Of a stretch of 64,000 nt of DNA, positions 26,927 through 35,813 are shown in pieces (the stretch's first letter is position 1; the number at the start of each line of letters is the position of its first letter). Below the pieces are notes generated by a model. The model saw nothing but the letters and a program-made list of their open reading frames with translations. It did no database searches and had not been told where the DNA came from. Origin of the DNA: Haloarchaeobius iranensis (GTDB lineage: Archaea; Halobacteriota; Halobacteria; Halobacteriales; Natrialbaceae); assembly GCF_900103505.1 (NCBI RefSeq), contig NZ_FNIA01000012.1:46595-110594 (forward strand), read 5' to 3'. The position numbers and the translations under genes are program-made.

Positions 26927-27421
26927 ATGGACGAACACACGCTGGACACCGGGGTCGCACCGCCCGCGAGGGGCGACCCGGCGGGCTGGCGTGCGGACCG
27001 GCCGGAGTCCAACGGCTGGGAGCACGGGACGCTCCGCCGCGCGGTCATCCACGGGGTCCGGCTGTACAACAGCGGCGAGTTCCACGAGAGCCACGACTGC
27101 TTCGAGGACGAGTGGTACAACTACGGCCGTGGCTCGACGGAGTCGAAGTTCCTCCACGGGATGGTGCAGGTGGCCGCCGGCGCGTACAAGCACTTCGACT
27201 TCGAGGACGACGGCGGCATGCGCAGCCTGTTCGGGACGGCGCTCCAGTACTTCCAGGGCGTCCCACCCGACTACTACGGCGTCGACGTGCTCGACGTGCG
27301 GACGACGCTCACGAACGCGCTCGATGACCCCCAGGTGCTCCACGGCTGGCAGATCGAACTCGACGGCGACGTCCCGACCGCACGCGAGCTCGACTTCGAG
27401 TACGCCGAGCGGCTGGAGTGA
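26927..27421 (+). CDS. DUF309 family protein
   Basis: 164 residues. The DUF309 core is present: [21 protein letters not shown] (in two parts: FHESHD and CFEDEW), then [17 protein letters not shown]. The conserved His/Glu residues suggest a metal or catalytic site, but no function is established. ATG 26927 chosen; the longer frame adds Arg-rich sequence. Divergent from the membrane protein at 26244-26837. Confidence 0.85.
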   Translation: MDEHTLDTGVAPPARGDPAGWRADRPESNGWEHGTLRRAVIHGVRLYNSGEFHESHDCFEDEWYNYGRGSTESKFLHGMVQVAAGAYKHFDFEDDGGMRSLFGTALQYFQGVPPDYYGVDVLDVRTTLTNALDDPQVLHGWQIELDGDVPTARELDFEYAERLE

Positions 27422-27453
27422 GCTAGAGCAGTGAGTGTTGGGGCGGTGCCTGA

Positions 27454-27765
27454 TTAGAGAAAGGGAATCAGTGAGCGGAATCTCGAAAAGAGGCTGGAGT
27501 CACTCGCGGTATCGTCCGACGCTTTGGAATCACCGCGGGCGATACTGCCATCGAGATTCACGTCCGGCGAACTGTCTCCTCCTTCCATACTCGATACGGT
27601 GCGTGCCGAGTCATCGGGATCGATTGGCTCCGGTGACTCGACACCTGTCGACTCACTGGCTATCTCTTCCGCGGTCATCGGCCGGAAGTTGCTGTTAGAA
27701 CAATTCCTACACTCGACCGGGTTTTGGGTGTGTATCGTTCCGCAGCGTTTACATTTCCAGTTCAT
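27454..27765 (-). CDS. Zinc-ribbon protein with acidic tail
   Basis: 103 residues: N-terminal ribbon MNWKCKRCGTIHTQNP then VECRNCSNSNF (two CxxC pairs), followed by a Ser/Asp-rich disordered tail ending SRFRSLIPFL. GC is visibly lower than the neighbours. An open frame of 36 codons overlaps its first 17 nt from upstream. Function unknown; possible nucleic-acid or protein-binding adaptor. Confidence 0.7.
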   Translation of the reverse strand: MNWKCKRCGTIHTQNPVECRNCSNSNFRPMTAEEIASESTGVESPEPIDPDDSARTVSSMEGGDSSPDVNLDGSIARGDSKASDDTASDSSLFSRFRSLIPFL

Positions 27766-27859
27766 CGTTCGTCAATCCAGTCCAATCGGTAGAACGGCCC
27801 CGTACGTCCCTACTGAAGGTTCGATATACGTAATCCAGCTCACCTTTCTGGACCTTCAT
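27749..27859 (-). CDS. Short ORF overlapping the zinc-ribbon start; possible gene remnant
   Basis: 36 codons, MKVQKGELDYVYRTFSRD and onward to LTNDELEM; the frame stays open about 17 codons further upstream without a start. Amino-acid make-up is protein-like rather than random. Region 27766-28031 is AT-richer than the surroundings, so this may be the tail of a decayed or acquired gene. Confidence is low. Confidence 0.3.
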   Translation of the reverse strand: MKVQKGELDYVYRTFSRDVRGRSTDWTGLTNDELEM

Positions 27860-28031
27860 CTCCAGGTAGAACACGAGGTTCGAATGTGATAATCCCGATG
27901 GCTCCGGGGTTCAGGTGACACCTCATTTCTCGAGTGACAGAACTGGCACTCCCTACTTTCGGATAGGTATCGGATTTCGCAAAACGGGGTGGTAATTGAA
28001 GGGTACGAGAGGACTGGACTGACCCGCGTAC

Positions 28032-28961
28032 TCAGGCAGTCGCCGACTCCTCCTCGCTCTCCTCGGCCCGCTCCCGGCTCACGACCCAGATGCCGAGCGC
28101 CATCAGCGCGCCGCCGATGGCGAAGCCCGGGCCGAGCGTCTCGCCGAGCAGCGCCGCGCCGAGGGCCGCGCCGACGACCGGCTGGGCGAAGAAGAACACC
28201 GAGATGGTCCCGGCGGGCACGTACTCGAGCCCCTTGTACCAGAGGTACCAGGCGGTCGCAGTCGCGCCAACGCCGAGGTAGAGCACGGCGAGGACGGACG
28301 TGGTGTCCGTCGGGAGCGACGCCAGCCCACCGGGCGTACCGGCGAGTTCGACGGCCGACAGCGCGCCGAGCATCGGAACCGAGGCGACGGTCGCGTACGT
28401 CGCGGCGGTCAGCGCGGAGTACCGACGGACGACGCGGACGCCCTGGACCGTGTAGGCCGCCCAGGTGACACTCGCCGCGAGCAGGAGCACGACGCCGAGC
28501 AGGCTCCCGGCACCGACCGCGGCGAGGTCGTACTGCCCGGCGACGATGGCGACGGTGCCGGCGAGGGCGGTGGCGATGCCGGCGGTCTTCGCCGGGGTCA
28601 CCCGCTCGCCGAGCGCGACGGCCCCGAGGAAGACGGTCGCGACCGGGGTCAGAACGGTCAGCAGCGACGCCTCGCTCGCGGTGGTCAGCTCCGTGCCGAC
28701 GAACTGCGTCGCGTTCGTGAGTGTGACCCACACGCCGAGCGCGACGAACGTCGGCCAGTCGGCGCGGTCGACCGTCGACCGGCCGTCCCCCAGACCGAGC
28801 ACGCCGAGGAGGACCGCGCTCCCGACGACCACCCGCAGGAAACCGAGCGTCAGCGGCGGAATGGCCCCGAAGCTCCACTTGCTGACGACGTACATCCCGC
28901 CCCACAGCGCCGCGGCTGCGAGCGGGGCGAGCGCGAAGACGTAGCGTCGGATGTCGGTCAC
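28032..28961 (-). CDS. DMT-superfamily (EamA) transporter
   Basis: 309 residues with ten membrane helices in two EamA repeats: the first begins APLAAAALWGGMYVVSK with VVVGSAVLLGVLGLG, and the second begins LLLAASVTWAAYTVQGV with TISVFFFAQPVVGAALGA. Such proteins export metabolites or amino acids. GTG 28961 is the only good start. It sits 38 nt after livF on the same strand and may be the last gene of the liv operon, for example as an exporter balancing amino-acid uptake. Confidence 0.88.
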   Translation of the reverse strand: MTDIRRYVFALAPLAAAALWGGMYVVSKWSFGAIPPLTLGFLRVVVGSAVLLGVLGLGDGRSTVDRADWPTFVALGVWVTLTNATQFVGTELTTASEASLLTVLTPVATVFLGAVALGERVTPAKTAGIATALAGTVAIVAGQYDLAAVGAGSLLGVVLLLAASVTWAAYTVQGVRVVRRYSALTAATYATVASVPMLGALSAVELAGTPGGLASLPTDTTSVLAVLYLGVGATATAWYLWYKGLEYVPAGTISVFFFAQPVVGAALGAALLGETLGPGFAIGGALMALGIWVVSRERAEESEEESATA

Positions 28962-28999
28962 TGGTGCGGAAACGGGTGCTGAGCGTGGCGGGCTGGGGG

Positions 29000-29713
29000 C
29001 TACGCGCCGAGGTACAGCTTCGAGACCTCCTCGTTGTCGAGCAGGCCGTCGGCGGCGTCCTCGAAGCGGACGGTGCCCTGGTCGAGCACGTAGCCACGGT
29101 CGGAGATTCCCAGTCCCTTCTTCGCGTTCTGTTCGACCATGAGGATGGCCGTATCGAGGTCGTTCACGGCCTGGACGTGCTCGAACACCTCGTCGGCGGT
29201 GTTCGGGGCGAGGCCGGCCGACGGCTCGTCGATGAGGAGCACGTCCGGCTCCATCACGAGCGCCCGGGCGAACGCGAGCACCTGGCGCTGGCCGCCGGAG
29301 AGCGTGCGTGCCTTCGACTTCCGGCGCTCGTCCAGCAGCGCGAACTGGTCGTACAGGTCCCCGATGACCCGGTCGAGGCCGCTCTCGCGGGCGACGCCGC
29401 CCATGCGGAGGTTCTCGTCGATGGTCAGCGAGCCGAACACGTTGTCGGTCTGTGGGACGTAGCCGATGCCCTCGCGGACGATGTCCTCGGGGGCCATCCC
29501 GCCGATCTGGTCGCCGTGGTAGGTCACCGACCCGGTCCACGGCGACAGCAGCCCGAAGGCGGTCTTCAGCACGGTCGACTTGCCGGCCCCGTTCGGGCCG
29601 ATGAGGCAGACGATCTCGTTCTCGTTCACGTGCAGCGAGAGGTCGGTGAGCACCTGGACGTCCCCGTACCCGCTGTCCACGTCGGCCAGTTCGAGGACTC
29701 TGTTCTCGCTCAT
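29000..29713 (-). CDS. livF: Branched-chain amino-acid type ABC transporter ATPase LivF
   Basis: 237 residues. Walker A GPNGAGKST, signature TLSGGQRQ, Walker B VLLIDEPSAGL, and H-loop region AILMVEQNAKKGL typical of LivF. Energises the LivHM permease. Its start overlaps the livG stop by 4 nt (ATGA). Confidence 0.95.
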   Translation of the reverse strand: MSENRVLELADVDSGYGDVQVLTDLSLHVNENEIVCLIGPNGAGKSTVLKTAFGLLSPWTGSVTYHGDQIGGMAPEDIVREGIGYVPQTDNVFGSLTIDENLRMGGVARESGLDRVIGDLYDQFALLDERRKSKARTLSGGQRQVLAFARALVMEPDVLLIDEPSAGLAPNTADEVFEHVQAVNDLDTAILMVEQNAKKGLGISDRGYVLDQGTVRFEDAADGLLDNEEVSKLYLGA

Positions 29714-30531
29714 GCGTCACCCCCGAGGTAGGCGTCGATGACGCGTTCGTCGGTCTGGACCGCGTCGGGCGGTCCCTCCATCAACACGTTCCCCTGGTTC
29801 AGCACCACGACCGGGTCGGCGAGTTTCATGACGAACTCCATGTCGTGCTCGATGATACAGAACGTGGTTCCCTGCTCGTTGAGCCGGCGGATCTGCTCGG
29901 CGAGGTCGTTGCGCAGCGTCGGGTTGACGCCGGCGACCGGCTCGTCGAGCAGCAGTATCTCGGGGTCCGCCAGCATCGCTCTGGCGAGCTCGACCAGCTT
30001 CATCTGCCCGCCCGAGATGTCGGTCGCGGGCTGGGTCGCGAGGTGGTCGATCTCGAACTCCTCCAGGATGCGCTGGGCCTCAGCCAGGTTGGCCGACTCG
30101 GCCGCGGCGACGCCCTCGGGGTCGGTGAACAGCTTCACGAACGACTCGCCGGGCTGTTTCCGCGGGCCGACGAGCATCGCCTCCCGGACGGTCATCCCCT
30201 CCAGCTTGCGCGGGGTCTGGAACGTCCGGATGAGGCCGGCGTCGGCGATCTCGTAGGGCTCCCGACCGGTGACGTCGATGCCGTTGACCTCGACGCGACC
30301 GCCGTCGGGCTCGTAGAAGCCCGAGATGAGGTTGAAGATGGTCGACTTCCCGGCACCGTTCGGCCCGATGAGGCCGGTGATGGTGCCGCGTTCGACCGCG
30401 AAGCTCGCGTGGTCGGTCGCGACGAGGCCGCCGAAGCGCTTCTGGAGGTCGTCGACGCGGAGGACCACGTCCTCCTTCTCCATGTCGGCGCCCTCGTGGC
30501 GCTCGCGCATGGAGGTTGCACCCTCACTCAT
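29710..30531 (-). CDS. livG: Branched-chain amino-acid type ABC transporter ATPase LivG
   Basis: 273 residues from ATG 30531, which overlaps the livM stop codon by 8 nt. Walker A GPNGAGKST, LIRTFQTPRKLEGMTV Q-loop region, signature DISGGQMK, Walker B ILLLDEPVAGVNP, and CIIEHDMEFVM switch. An internal ATG at MEKEDVV could also be used. Confidence 0.95.
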   Translation of the reverse strand: MSEGATSMRERHEGADMEKEDVVLRVDDLQKRFGGLVATDHASFAVERGTITGLIGPNGAGKSTIFNLISGFYEPDGGRVEVNGIDVTGREPYEIADAGLIRTFQTPRKLEGMTVREAMLVGPRKQPGESFVKLFTDPEGVAAAESANLAEAQRILEEFEIDHLATQPATDISGGQMKLVELARAMLADPEILLLDEPVAGVNPTLRNDLAEQIRRLNEQGTTFCIIEHDMEFVMKLADPVVVLNQGNVLMEGPPDAVQTDERVIDAYLGGDA

Positions 30532-31819
30532 CGGTCCCACCCCGTGCATCGCGGACACCGACGTCTGGCCCCTCCGGTACCTCGTCGACGGTCCCCGGCC
30601 AGATGAGCTCCCGCTGGGGCGGCAGCAGGCCCTCCGGGCGGAAGCGCATCAGGACCACGATAATGACTCCGATGAGCAGCAGCCGCATCGGCCCGCCCTC
30701 GATGCCCAGCGAGATGACGACCTCGGTCGAGCCGACGTCGAAGATGATGCTTCCGAGGTCGCTGAAGAAGCGGGTCCCCTCGCGGATGGCGACGACGACG
30801 AAGCCGCCGAACAGCGCGCCGCGGTTCGAGCCGCTCCCGCCGAGGATGACCGCGACCCAGACGTAGAACGTCGTGATTGGGTCCAGATCTCCGGGGCTGA
30901 CGTAGAGGTTCAGGTGGGCGTAGAACACGCCGGCCAGCGCCATCACGAGGCTGCCCAGCACGAACGACTGCATCTTGAACGAGTACGTGTCCTTGCCGAG
31001 CGCACGGGCGAGGTCCTCGTCTGCCCGGATGGTCCGGAGCACGCGACCCCACGGCGAGCGATGGACCCGCCGGAGCACGCCGTAGCTGGCCCCGAGGAAC
31101 ACGAGCACGAGCGAGACGTTCAACAGGGCGCGCCAGAACGGCGTCCCGAGCACGATGTCCTGCCCGAACGTGAGACCCCAGTCGATCAGGGGCGGTGAGA
31201 GCGTGACCGAGCCACCCGGAACCAGGTCGACGACGACCTCGGGCATCGCCGACGGGAAGTCCGAGAGCACCGGCCAGCCCACGAAGAAGCTCGGGATACC
31301 GCGGACGCCCGCGCTGCCGTTCGTCCAGTCCTGCTGGTTCAGCACGATGAGGCGGATGACCTCGGCCAGGCCCAGCGAGGCGATGGCGAGGTAGTCCGCA
31401 CGCAGCCGCAGCGTCGGAATCCCGATGGCGACCGCGATGAGCCCCGCCACCACGATGGCGACGACGAGGCCGACGACGGGGTTGAGAAGCACCCCGGGGA
31501 CGCCCGCGTCGAGCAGGGCCTCGCGGACCGGAGAGGAGCTCGCACTCAACAGCACGGTGCCGTACGCACCGATACCGAAGAACGCGGCGACGCTGAAGTT
31601 GATGAGGCCGGTGAACCCCCACTGGGAGTTCAGCCCCAGCGACAGCAGCGCGTACATGCTCGCGAGCCCGACCAGGAACAGGAAGTAGGACGGACCGAGC
31701 CCACCGGACAGCAGTCCGATGAACAGGAACGCGGCGAAGGCGACGACGAACAGCGTGACGCCCTGCTCCGCACGGGTCAGGTCGGTGAACTCGCCGACCG
31801 GGTCGGTGAGCCAGCTCAT
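30524..31819 (-). CDS. livM: Branched-chain amino-acid type ABC permease LivM
   Basis: 431 residues with about ten helices. SLGLNSQWGFTGLINFSVAAF and LRLRADYLAIASLGLAEVIRL are LivM signatures, with the coupling segment IRADEDLARALGKD. The acidic C-terminal tail after ELIWPGTVDEVPEG is haloarchaeal. Starts 1 nt after livH ends, operon. Confidence 0.94.
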   Translation of the reverse strand: MSWLTDPVGEFTDLTRAEQGVTLFVVAFAAFLFIGLLSGGLGPSYFLFLVGLASMYALLSLGLNSQWGFTGLINFSVAAFFGIGAYGTVLLSASSSPVREALLDAGVPGVLLNPVVGLVVAIVVAGLIAVAIGIPTLRLRADYLAIASLGLAEVIRLIVLNQQDWTNGSAGVRGIPSFFVGWPVLSDFPSAMPEVVVDLVPGGSVTLSPPLIDWGLTFGQDIVLGTPFWRALLNVSLVLVFLGASYGVLRRVHRSPWGRVLRTIRADEDLARALGKDTYSFKMQSFVLGSLVMALAGVFYAHLNLYVSPGDLDPITTFYVWVAVILGGSGSNRGALFGGFVVVAIREGTRFFSDLGSIIFDVGSTEVVISLGIEGGPMRLLLIGVIIVVLMRFRPEGLLPPQRELIWPGTVDEVPEGPDVGVRDARGGTDE

Positions 31820-31820
31820 C

Positions 31821-32732
31821 TCAGGTCGCCTCCCCCATGATGCCGTTCGGTCTGACGAGCAGGACGGCGACCATGATGACGAACGCGACCGCGTTCGCGT
31901 ACTCGATGCCGATGGGGATGCCGTAGTCAGTCAGGATGGGCATCAGCTGGTTTATCATCCCGATGAGGAACCCGCCGAGCATCGCGCCGTACACCGAGCC
32001 GATGCCGCCGAGGATGACGGCCGCGAAGATGAGCAACAGCAGCGAGAAGCCCATCCGCGGGGAGAGCTGGTTGTAGAGGCCCAGGAACACGCCGCCGGCC
32101 CCGGCCAGCCCGGCCCCGATGACCCACGTCCAGAGCTTCACCCGGTCGGTCCGGATGCCGCTGACGCGGGCGAGCTCGGGGTTGTCGGCCATCGCGCGCA
32201 TCTTCCGGCCGAGGTCGGTGTACTGCAGCAGCAGGTGCAGCCCGGTAACGAGGATGGCCGCCGAGAGGACGATGGCGACGTCGTGCTCGGTGATGCGGAT
32301 GCCGTACGGGATGAGCCACTCGATGGGCCGGAGCGTCTGCACGTCGTAGCGGGTGAAGTCCGCCCCGAAGCGCAACTGGAGTATCGCCCGGTAGATGAAC
32401 GCGATACCGATCGACGTGATGAGCATCCCGATGGAGCCGACGTCCATCGGCTTGTAGACGACCCGCTCGGTGACGACGGCGACGAGCGCCGCGACGGCGA
32501 TGCCGGCCAGCAGCGCCACGAAGAAGCCGAACGGAAGACCCAGCACCGCGCCACCGAGGCTGCCGATGGCACCGAAGGTCAGCAGTGCCGTGTAGGCCCC
32601 GATGGTCATCGTGTCGCCGTGGGCGAAGTTCGCGAAGTCGGCGATGCTGTACACGAGCGAGAGCCCGATGCTCCCGAGCACGATGATACTGCTGAATATC
32701 AGCCCGTTCGCGAGATATTCCAGAAGGGGCAT
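31821..32732 (-). CDS. livH: Branched-chain amino-acid type ABC permease LivH
   Basis: 303 residues. N-terminal LIFSSIIVLGSIGLSLVYSI and FANFAHGDTMTIGAYTA are LivH-typical, with VYKPMDVGSIGMLITSIG and MRAMADNPELARVSGI as coupling region. It follows the binding-protein gene by 7 nt. Confidence 0.95.
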   Translation of the reverse strand: MPLLEYLANGLIFSSIIVLGSIGLSLVYSIADFANFAHGDTMTIGAYTALLTFGAIGSLGGAVLGLPFGFFVALLAGIAVAALVAVVTERVVYKPMDVGSIGMLITSIGIAFIYRAILQLRFGADFTRYDVQTLRPIEWLIPYGIRITEHDVAIVLSAAILVTGLHLLLQYTDLGRKMRAMADNPELARVSGIRTDRVKLWTWVIGAGLAGAGGVFLGLYNQLSPRMGFSLLLLIFAAVILGGIGSVYGAMLGGFLIGMINQLMPILTDYGIPIGIEYANAVAFVIMVAVLLVRPNGIMGEAT

Positions 32733-32739
32733 CGGTGGC

Positions 32740-34029
32740 TTAGCCTTCGATGAAGCCGATGCCGACGTAGTCGTGGCCCTGGACCTCGAGGATCTGCAGG
32801 AACCCCTTCGGGTCGCCGTTCTCGTCGAAGTCGATGGGGCCACTGACGCCCTGGTAGTCGACGTCGCTCGGGCCGCCACCGTCGGCGAGGATCTGCTGTG
32901 CGTCCTCGTAGGAGGTCACCTGCTCGCCCTCGGGCCGCGTGACCTCGCGGACGGTCTCCTGGAGCGCCGCGCCGGTGAACTCGTCCGCGGCCTGTACCGC
33001 CAGCGCCGCGTTGATGACGCAGTCGTAGGCGTAGGCGGACCAGACGGTCGGCTGCTCGTCGTACTCGGCCTCGAACTCGGAGACGAACTGCTGGTAGTTC
33101 TCCTCCTCGACCGGCGCGGACGGGACGACGATCTTCATGCCGTCCATGCTGCCCTCCGGGGTGTTCTCGAGCACGTCCGTCCCGGAGACGGAGTCAGCGC
33201 CGTACAGCGGCGCGTCGTACCCGCTGGAGTACATCTCGTTGACCATCGTCGCGAACTCCGGCTGGTACGTGATGAAGAGCCAGGCGTCCGCGCCCGAACT
33301 GTTCATCTGGGAGACGACGCTGGAGTAGGACTGCTGCTCCTGGTCGTGGGAGTTGTTGTACGCGATCTCACCGTCCCAGTTCTCGACGAATGCGTCGGCG
33401 AGGCTCTGGCCGTAGTCGTTGTTGACGTACGTGACCGCAACGCTGTCGTGGCCGTCCTCAGCGATGATGTTCGCGAGCGCGCGGGACTGCGTGCTGCCCG
33501 TCGGCGACATCCGGAGCAGCCCCGGGAAGTTGCTCAGGCTCAGACCGGTCGAGTTCTGACTGAGCTGGACCACGTCGGTGCCCTGGACGACGCTCTCGTA
33601 GATAGCCAGCGATACCCCCGAGCCCACCGCGCCGATGAGGAACGGGACGCCGTCCTGATTCACGAGCTTCTGTGCGGCCGAGACACCGCCCTGTGGTTCG
33701 GAGGCGGAGTCCTCGACGACGATTCCGAGTTCGCCGTCCTTGACGCCGACGTCGTTGACTGCCGCGAGCGCGAGGTCCTTCCCGCGCTGGTTGCGCTGGC
33801 CGAACGCCGAGAGCGAGCCGGTGGTCGCGTCGACCATCCCGATCTCGTACCTGTTCGTCCCACCCCCACCACCGCCGTCGGTCGTCTGCGTGTTGTCGCC
33901 ACCGCCGCCACCACCACCATCGGTCGGCGTGTCGGTGTCCCCGCCGTCGTCGCTGTTCGTGCTGATACAACCGGCCAGTGCGGCGACGCCCGCGCCACTA
34001 CCGACCTTGAGTACGGTTCTCCTGTCCAT
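32740..34029 (-). CDS. livJ: Amino-acid type ABC substrate-binding lipoprotein (LivJ/K-like)
   Basis: 429 residues. Tat signal MDRRTVLKVGSGAGVAALAG and lipobox ALAGC place it as an external lipoprotein. A Gly/Thr-rich linker follows, then a type-1 periplasmic binding fold: GAVGSGVSLAIYESVVQGTD, TYVNNDYGQSLADAFVE, AYAYDCVINAALAVQA. Start MDRRT at 34029 is chosen over ATG 34053 because the TATA box at 34064-34074 would put transcription start near 34044. Substrate is uncertain (leucine-type amino acids, amides or proline). Confidence 0.93.
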   Translation of the reverse strand: MDRRTVLKVGSGAGVAALAGCISTNSDDGGDTDTPTDGGGGGGGDNTQTTDGGGGGGTNRYEIGMVDATTGSLSAFGQRNQRGKDLALAAVNDVGVKDGELGIVVEDSASEPQGGVSAAQKLVNQDGVPFLIGAVGSGVSLAIYESVVQGTDVVQLSQNSTGLSLSNFPGLLRMSPTGSTQSRALANIIAEDGHDSVAVTYVNNDYGQSLADAFVENWDGEIAYNNSHDQEQQSYSSVVSQMNSSGADAWLFITYQPEFATMVNEMYSSGYDAPLYGADSVSGTDVLENTPEGSMDGMKIVVPSAPVEEENYQQFVSEFEAEYDEQPTVWSAYAYDCVINAALAVQAADEFTGAALQETVREVTRPEGEQVTSYEDAQQILADGGGPSDVDYQGVSGPIDFDENGDPKGFLQILEVQGHDYVGIGFIEG

Positions 34030-34063
34030 CGCTCCCTTGCTGTCTGATGTCATGGTCTGTGGT

Positions 34064-34074
34064 GAATAATTATA
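34064..34074 (-). promoter_or_regulatory. TATA box of the liv operon
   Basis: TATAATTATT-type element on the minus strand in an AT-rich stretch, about 40 nt before ATG 34029. It is the only strong promoter upstream of the five liv genes. Confidence 0.6.
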
Positions 34075-34251
34075 CGTGTAGAGTTAACCCCTGACCTACC
34101 ATGGTCGGGCACTCTACGACACGTTGGGGAGTGGTAACGATAACCTCTCCGCATGTGTGTCGTTCTCTCTCAAGAAATATATTCATTTCCCACCGGCCAG
34201 CAGTAAATGGTCGGGTGCCGGTATAGGGGGGACGAGCGCCGACGTAGAGGC

Positions 34252-35091
34252 ATGATACCACCCATCGCGAACAACTTCGTCGCGGGCGAGTCGCCGGCGG
34301 CGGCGGTCCAGCACGCCCGCGAGCTGAACCGCCGCGACGTCGCCGTCATCCTGAATCTCCTCGGGGAGCACTACGACGACCGCGCCGACGCGGACGCGGA
34401 CGCCGACGCGTACATCGACCTCGCCGAGACCATCGCCCGGGACGACCTCGACGCCTGCATCTCGGTCAAACCCAGCCAGATCGGGCTCTCGCTCTCGGAC
34501 GACGCGTTCCGCGAGAACCTCGCTCGCATCGTCGCGGTCGCCGACGACCACGGGGTGTTCGTCTGGGTCGACATGGAGGACCACCCGACGACCGACGTGA
34601 CCCTCGACGCGTTCGAGCGCCACGCCCGCGAAACCGACGGGAACGTCGGCGTCTGCGTGCAGGCGAACCTCAGACGGACTAGGGACGACCTCGCGCGGCT
34701 CGCCGAGCTGCCCGGGAAGGTCCGCCTCGTCAAGGGTGCCTACGACGAGCCCGGCGACATCGCGTACCGGCAGAAGGCGAAGGTCGACGAGGTGTACCGC
34801 GACCTCCTCGCGTTCATGTTCGAGGCGTTCGACGACGGCGTCGCGGTCGGCAGCCACGACCCCGCGATGGTCGACTACGCGGCAGAGCTGCACGCCGAAC
34901 ACGGCACGCCCTACGAGGTCCAGATGCTCATGGGCGTGCGCGAGGAGGCCCAGTTCGACCTCGCCGCGGAGGGCGTCGATGTCTGGCAGTACGTCCCCTA
35001 CGGCGGCAAGTGGTTCTCGTACTTCTACCGGCGGGTCCGCGAGCGCAAGTCGAACGCGCTGTTCGCGCTGCGTGCCGTGGTCGGGCGGTGA
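34252..35091 (+). CDS. Proline dehydrogenase (FAD)
   Basis: 279 residues of the PutA/PRODH TIM-barrel. ISVKPSQIGL, VWVDMEDHPTTDVTL, GVCVQANLRRT, RLVKGAYDEPGDIAYR and the C-terminal RRVRERKSNALFAL match monofunctional archaeal and Bacillus enzymes. Oxidises proline to pyrroline-5-carboxylate at the membrane, passing electrons to quinone. A DADADADA run (about residues 46-53) is a short codon repeat. Divergent from the liv operon, consistent with amino-acid use. Confidence 0.92.
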   Translation: MIPPIANNFVAGESPAAAVQHARELNRRDVAVILNLLGEHYDDRADADADADAYIDLAETIARDDLDACISVKPSQIGLSLSDDAFRENLARIVAVADDHGVFVWVDMEDHPTTDVTLDAFERHARETDGNVGVCVQANLRRTRDDLARLAELPGKVRLVKGAYDEPGDIAYRQKAKVDEVYRDLLAFMFEAFDDGVAVGSHDPAMVDYAAELHAEHGTPYEVQMLMGVREEAQFDLAAEGVDVWQYVPYGGKWFSYFYRRVRERKSNALFALRAVVGR

Positions 35092-35122
35092 GGCGGGTCG
35101 CCACGGAGAGATTTTCTCGGGG

Positions 35123-35695
35123 TCAGGGGTCGCCCTCCTCGATGAGATCGGAGATAATCTCGTTCACGTCCACCCCGAATCCGAGGAAGTTCGGGTTCAG
35201 GGTGAGATATCTGTCCAACCACGCCCAGTGCTCCTCTATCGGTCCGTCGTGACCCATCTGTAGTGCCTCGATGGACTCCGGGTTCTGTAGCGTTTGGGCG
35301 AGCGTTTCGAGAAAGTCCCCGAGTCTCGCTGCGGATTGGTCGTACTCCGACAGCGGCAAGAACAGTACTTTCGGAATTGGCGTCGCTAGTCCACTGGCTT
35401 TGGTCCAGTCCACCTCGTTCGGCGGCCTGTTCGTGATGAGGAAGGCGGGAAGGGGCGGTCTTGCTGACGGACTGTCCGTTTCAACCACGTTCCTGTCGAA
35501 TCCCCTCGGATAGAACGTCTCCCAGTCGAGCCCCTTGACTACCAGGGCATCCGAACCAACTCTCTCTGCGAGGTTCTCGAAGTTATCGCTCAGCGTGTCT
35601 CTGAGGTCGTCGTTCCAGCCATCTTCGAGAAGCATAATATACCAGTCGTAGCCTTCCGTTGGCACGTTTGCGATGTCAGTGGCGACGAAACCCAT
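35123..35695 (-). CDS. Hypothetical protein, atypical composition
   Basis: 190 residues, acidic but with lower GC and less biased codons than its neighbours. Segments such as YDWYIMLLEDGWNDDLRDTL, ALVVKGLDWETFYPRGF and VLFLPLSEYDQSAARLGDFL suggest a soluble alpha/beta protein. No motif recognised. It lies alone between proline dehydrogenase and an HTH-10 regulator, and may be acquired DNA. Confidence 0.65.
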   Translation of the reverse strand: MGFVATDIANVPTEGYDWYIMLLEDGWNDDLRDTLSDNFENLAERVGSDALVVKGLDWETFYPRGFDRNVVETDSPSARPPLPAFLITNRPPNEVDWTKASGLATPIPKVLFLPLSEYDQSAARLGDFLETLAQTLQNPESIEALQMGHDGPIEEHWAWLDRYLTLNPNFLGFGVDVNEIISDLIEEGDP

Positions 35696-35813
35696 ACCCC
35701 AACATGAATTCGAAACAGTATATCAGTTATTGTGAACTGTCGAACGTACCAGCGCCTCCATCGAGAGTCCACCCAGCAAAACGTTGGTACTGACAGACGA
35801 ACCAACCGCTCCG

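Noticed and set aside
27524..27889. 121-codon plus-strand frame over the zinc-ribbon gene
   Set aside because: No acidic bias and no motif; the minus-strand frame has two CxxC pairs and a good start.
34381..34412. GACGCG-type short tandem repeat
   Set aside because: Encodes a DADADADA run in proline dehydrogenase; an ordinary low-complexity loop, not a regulatory repeat.
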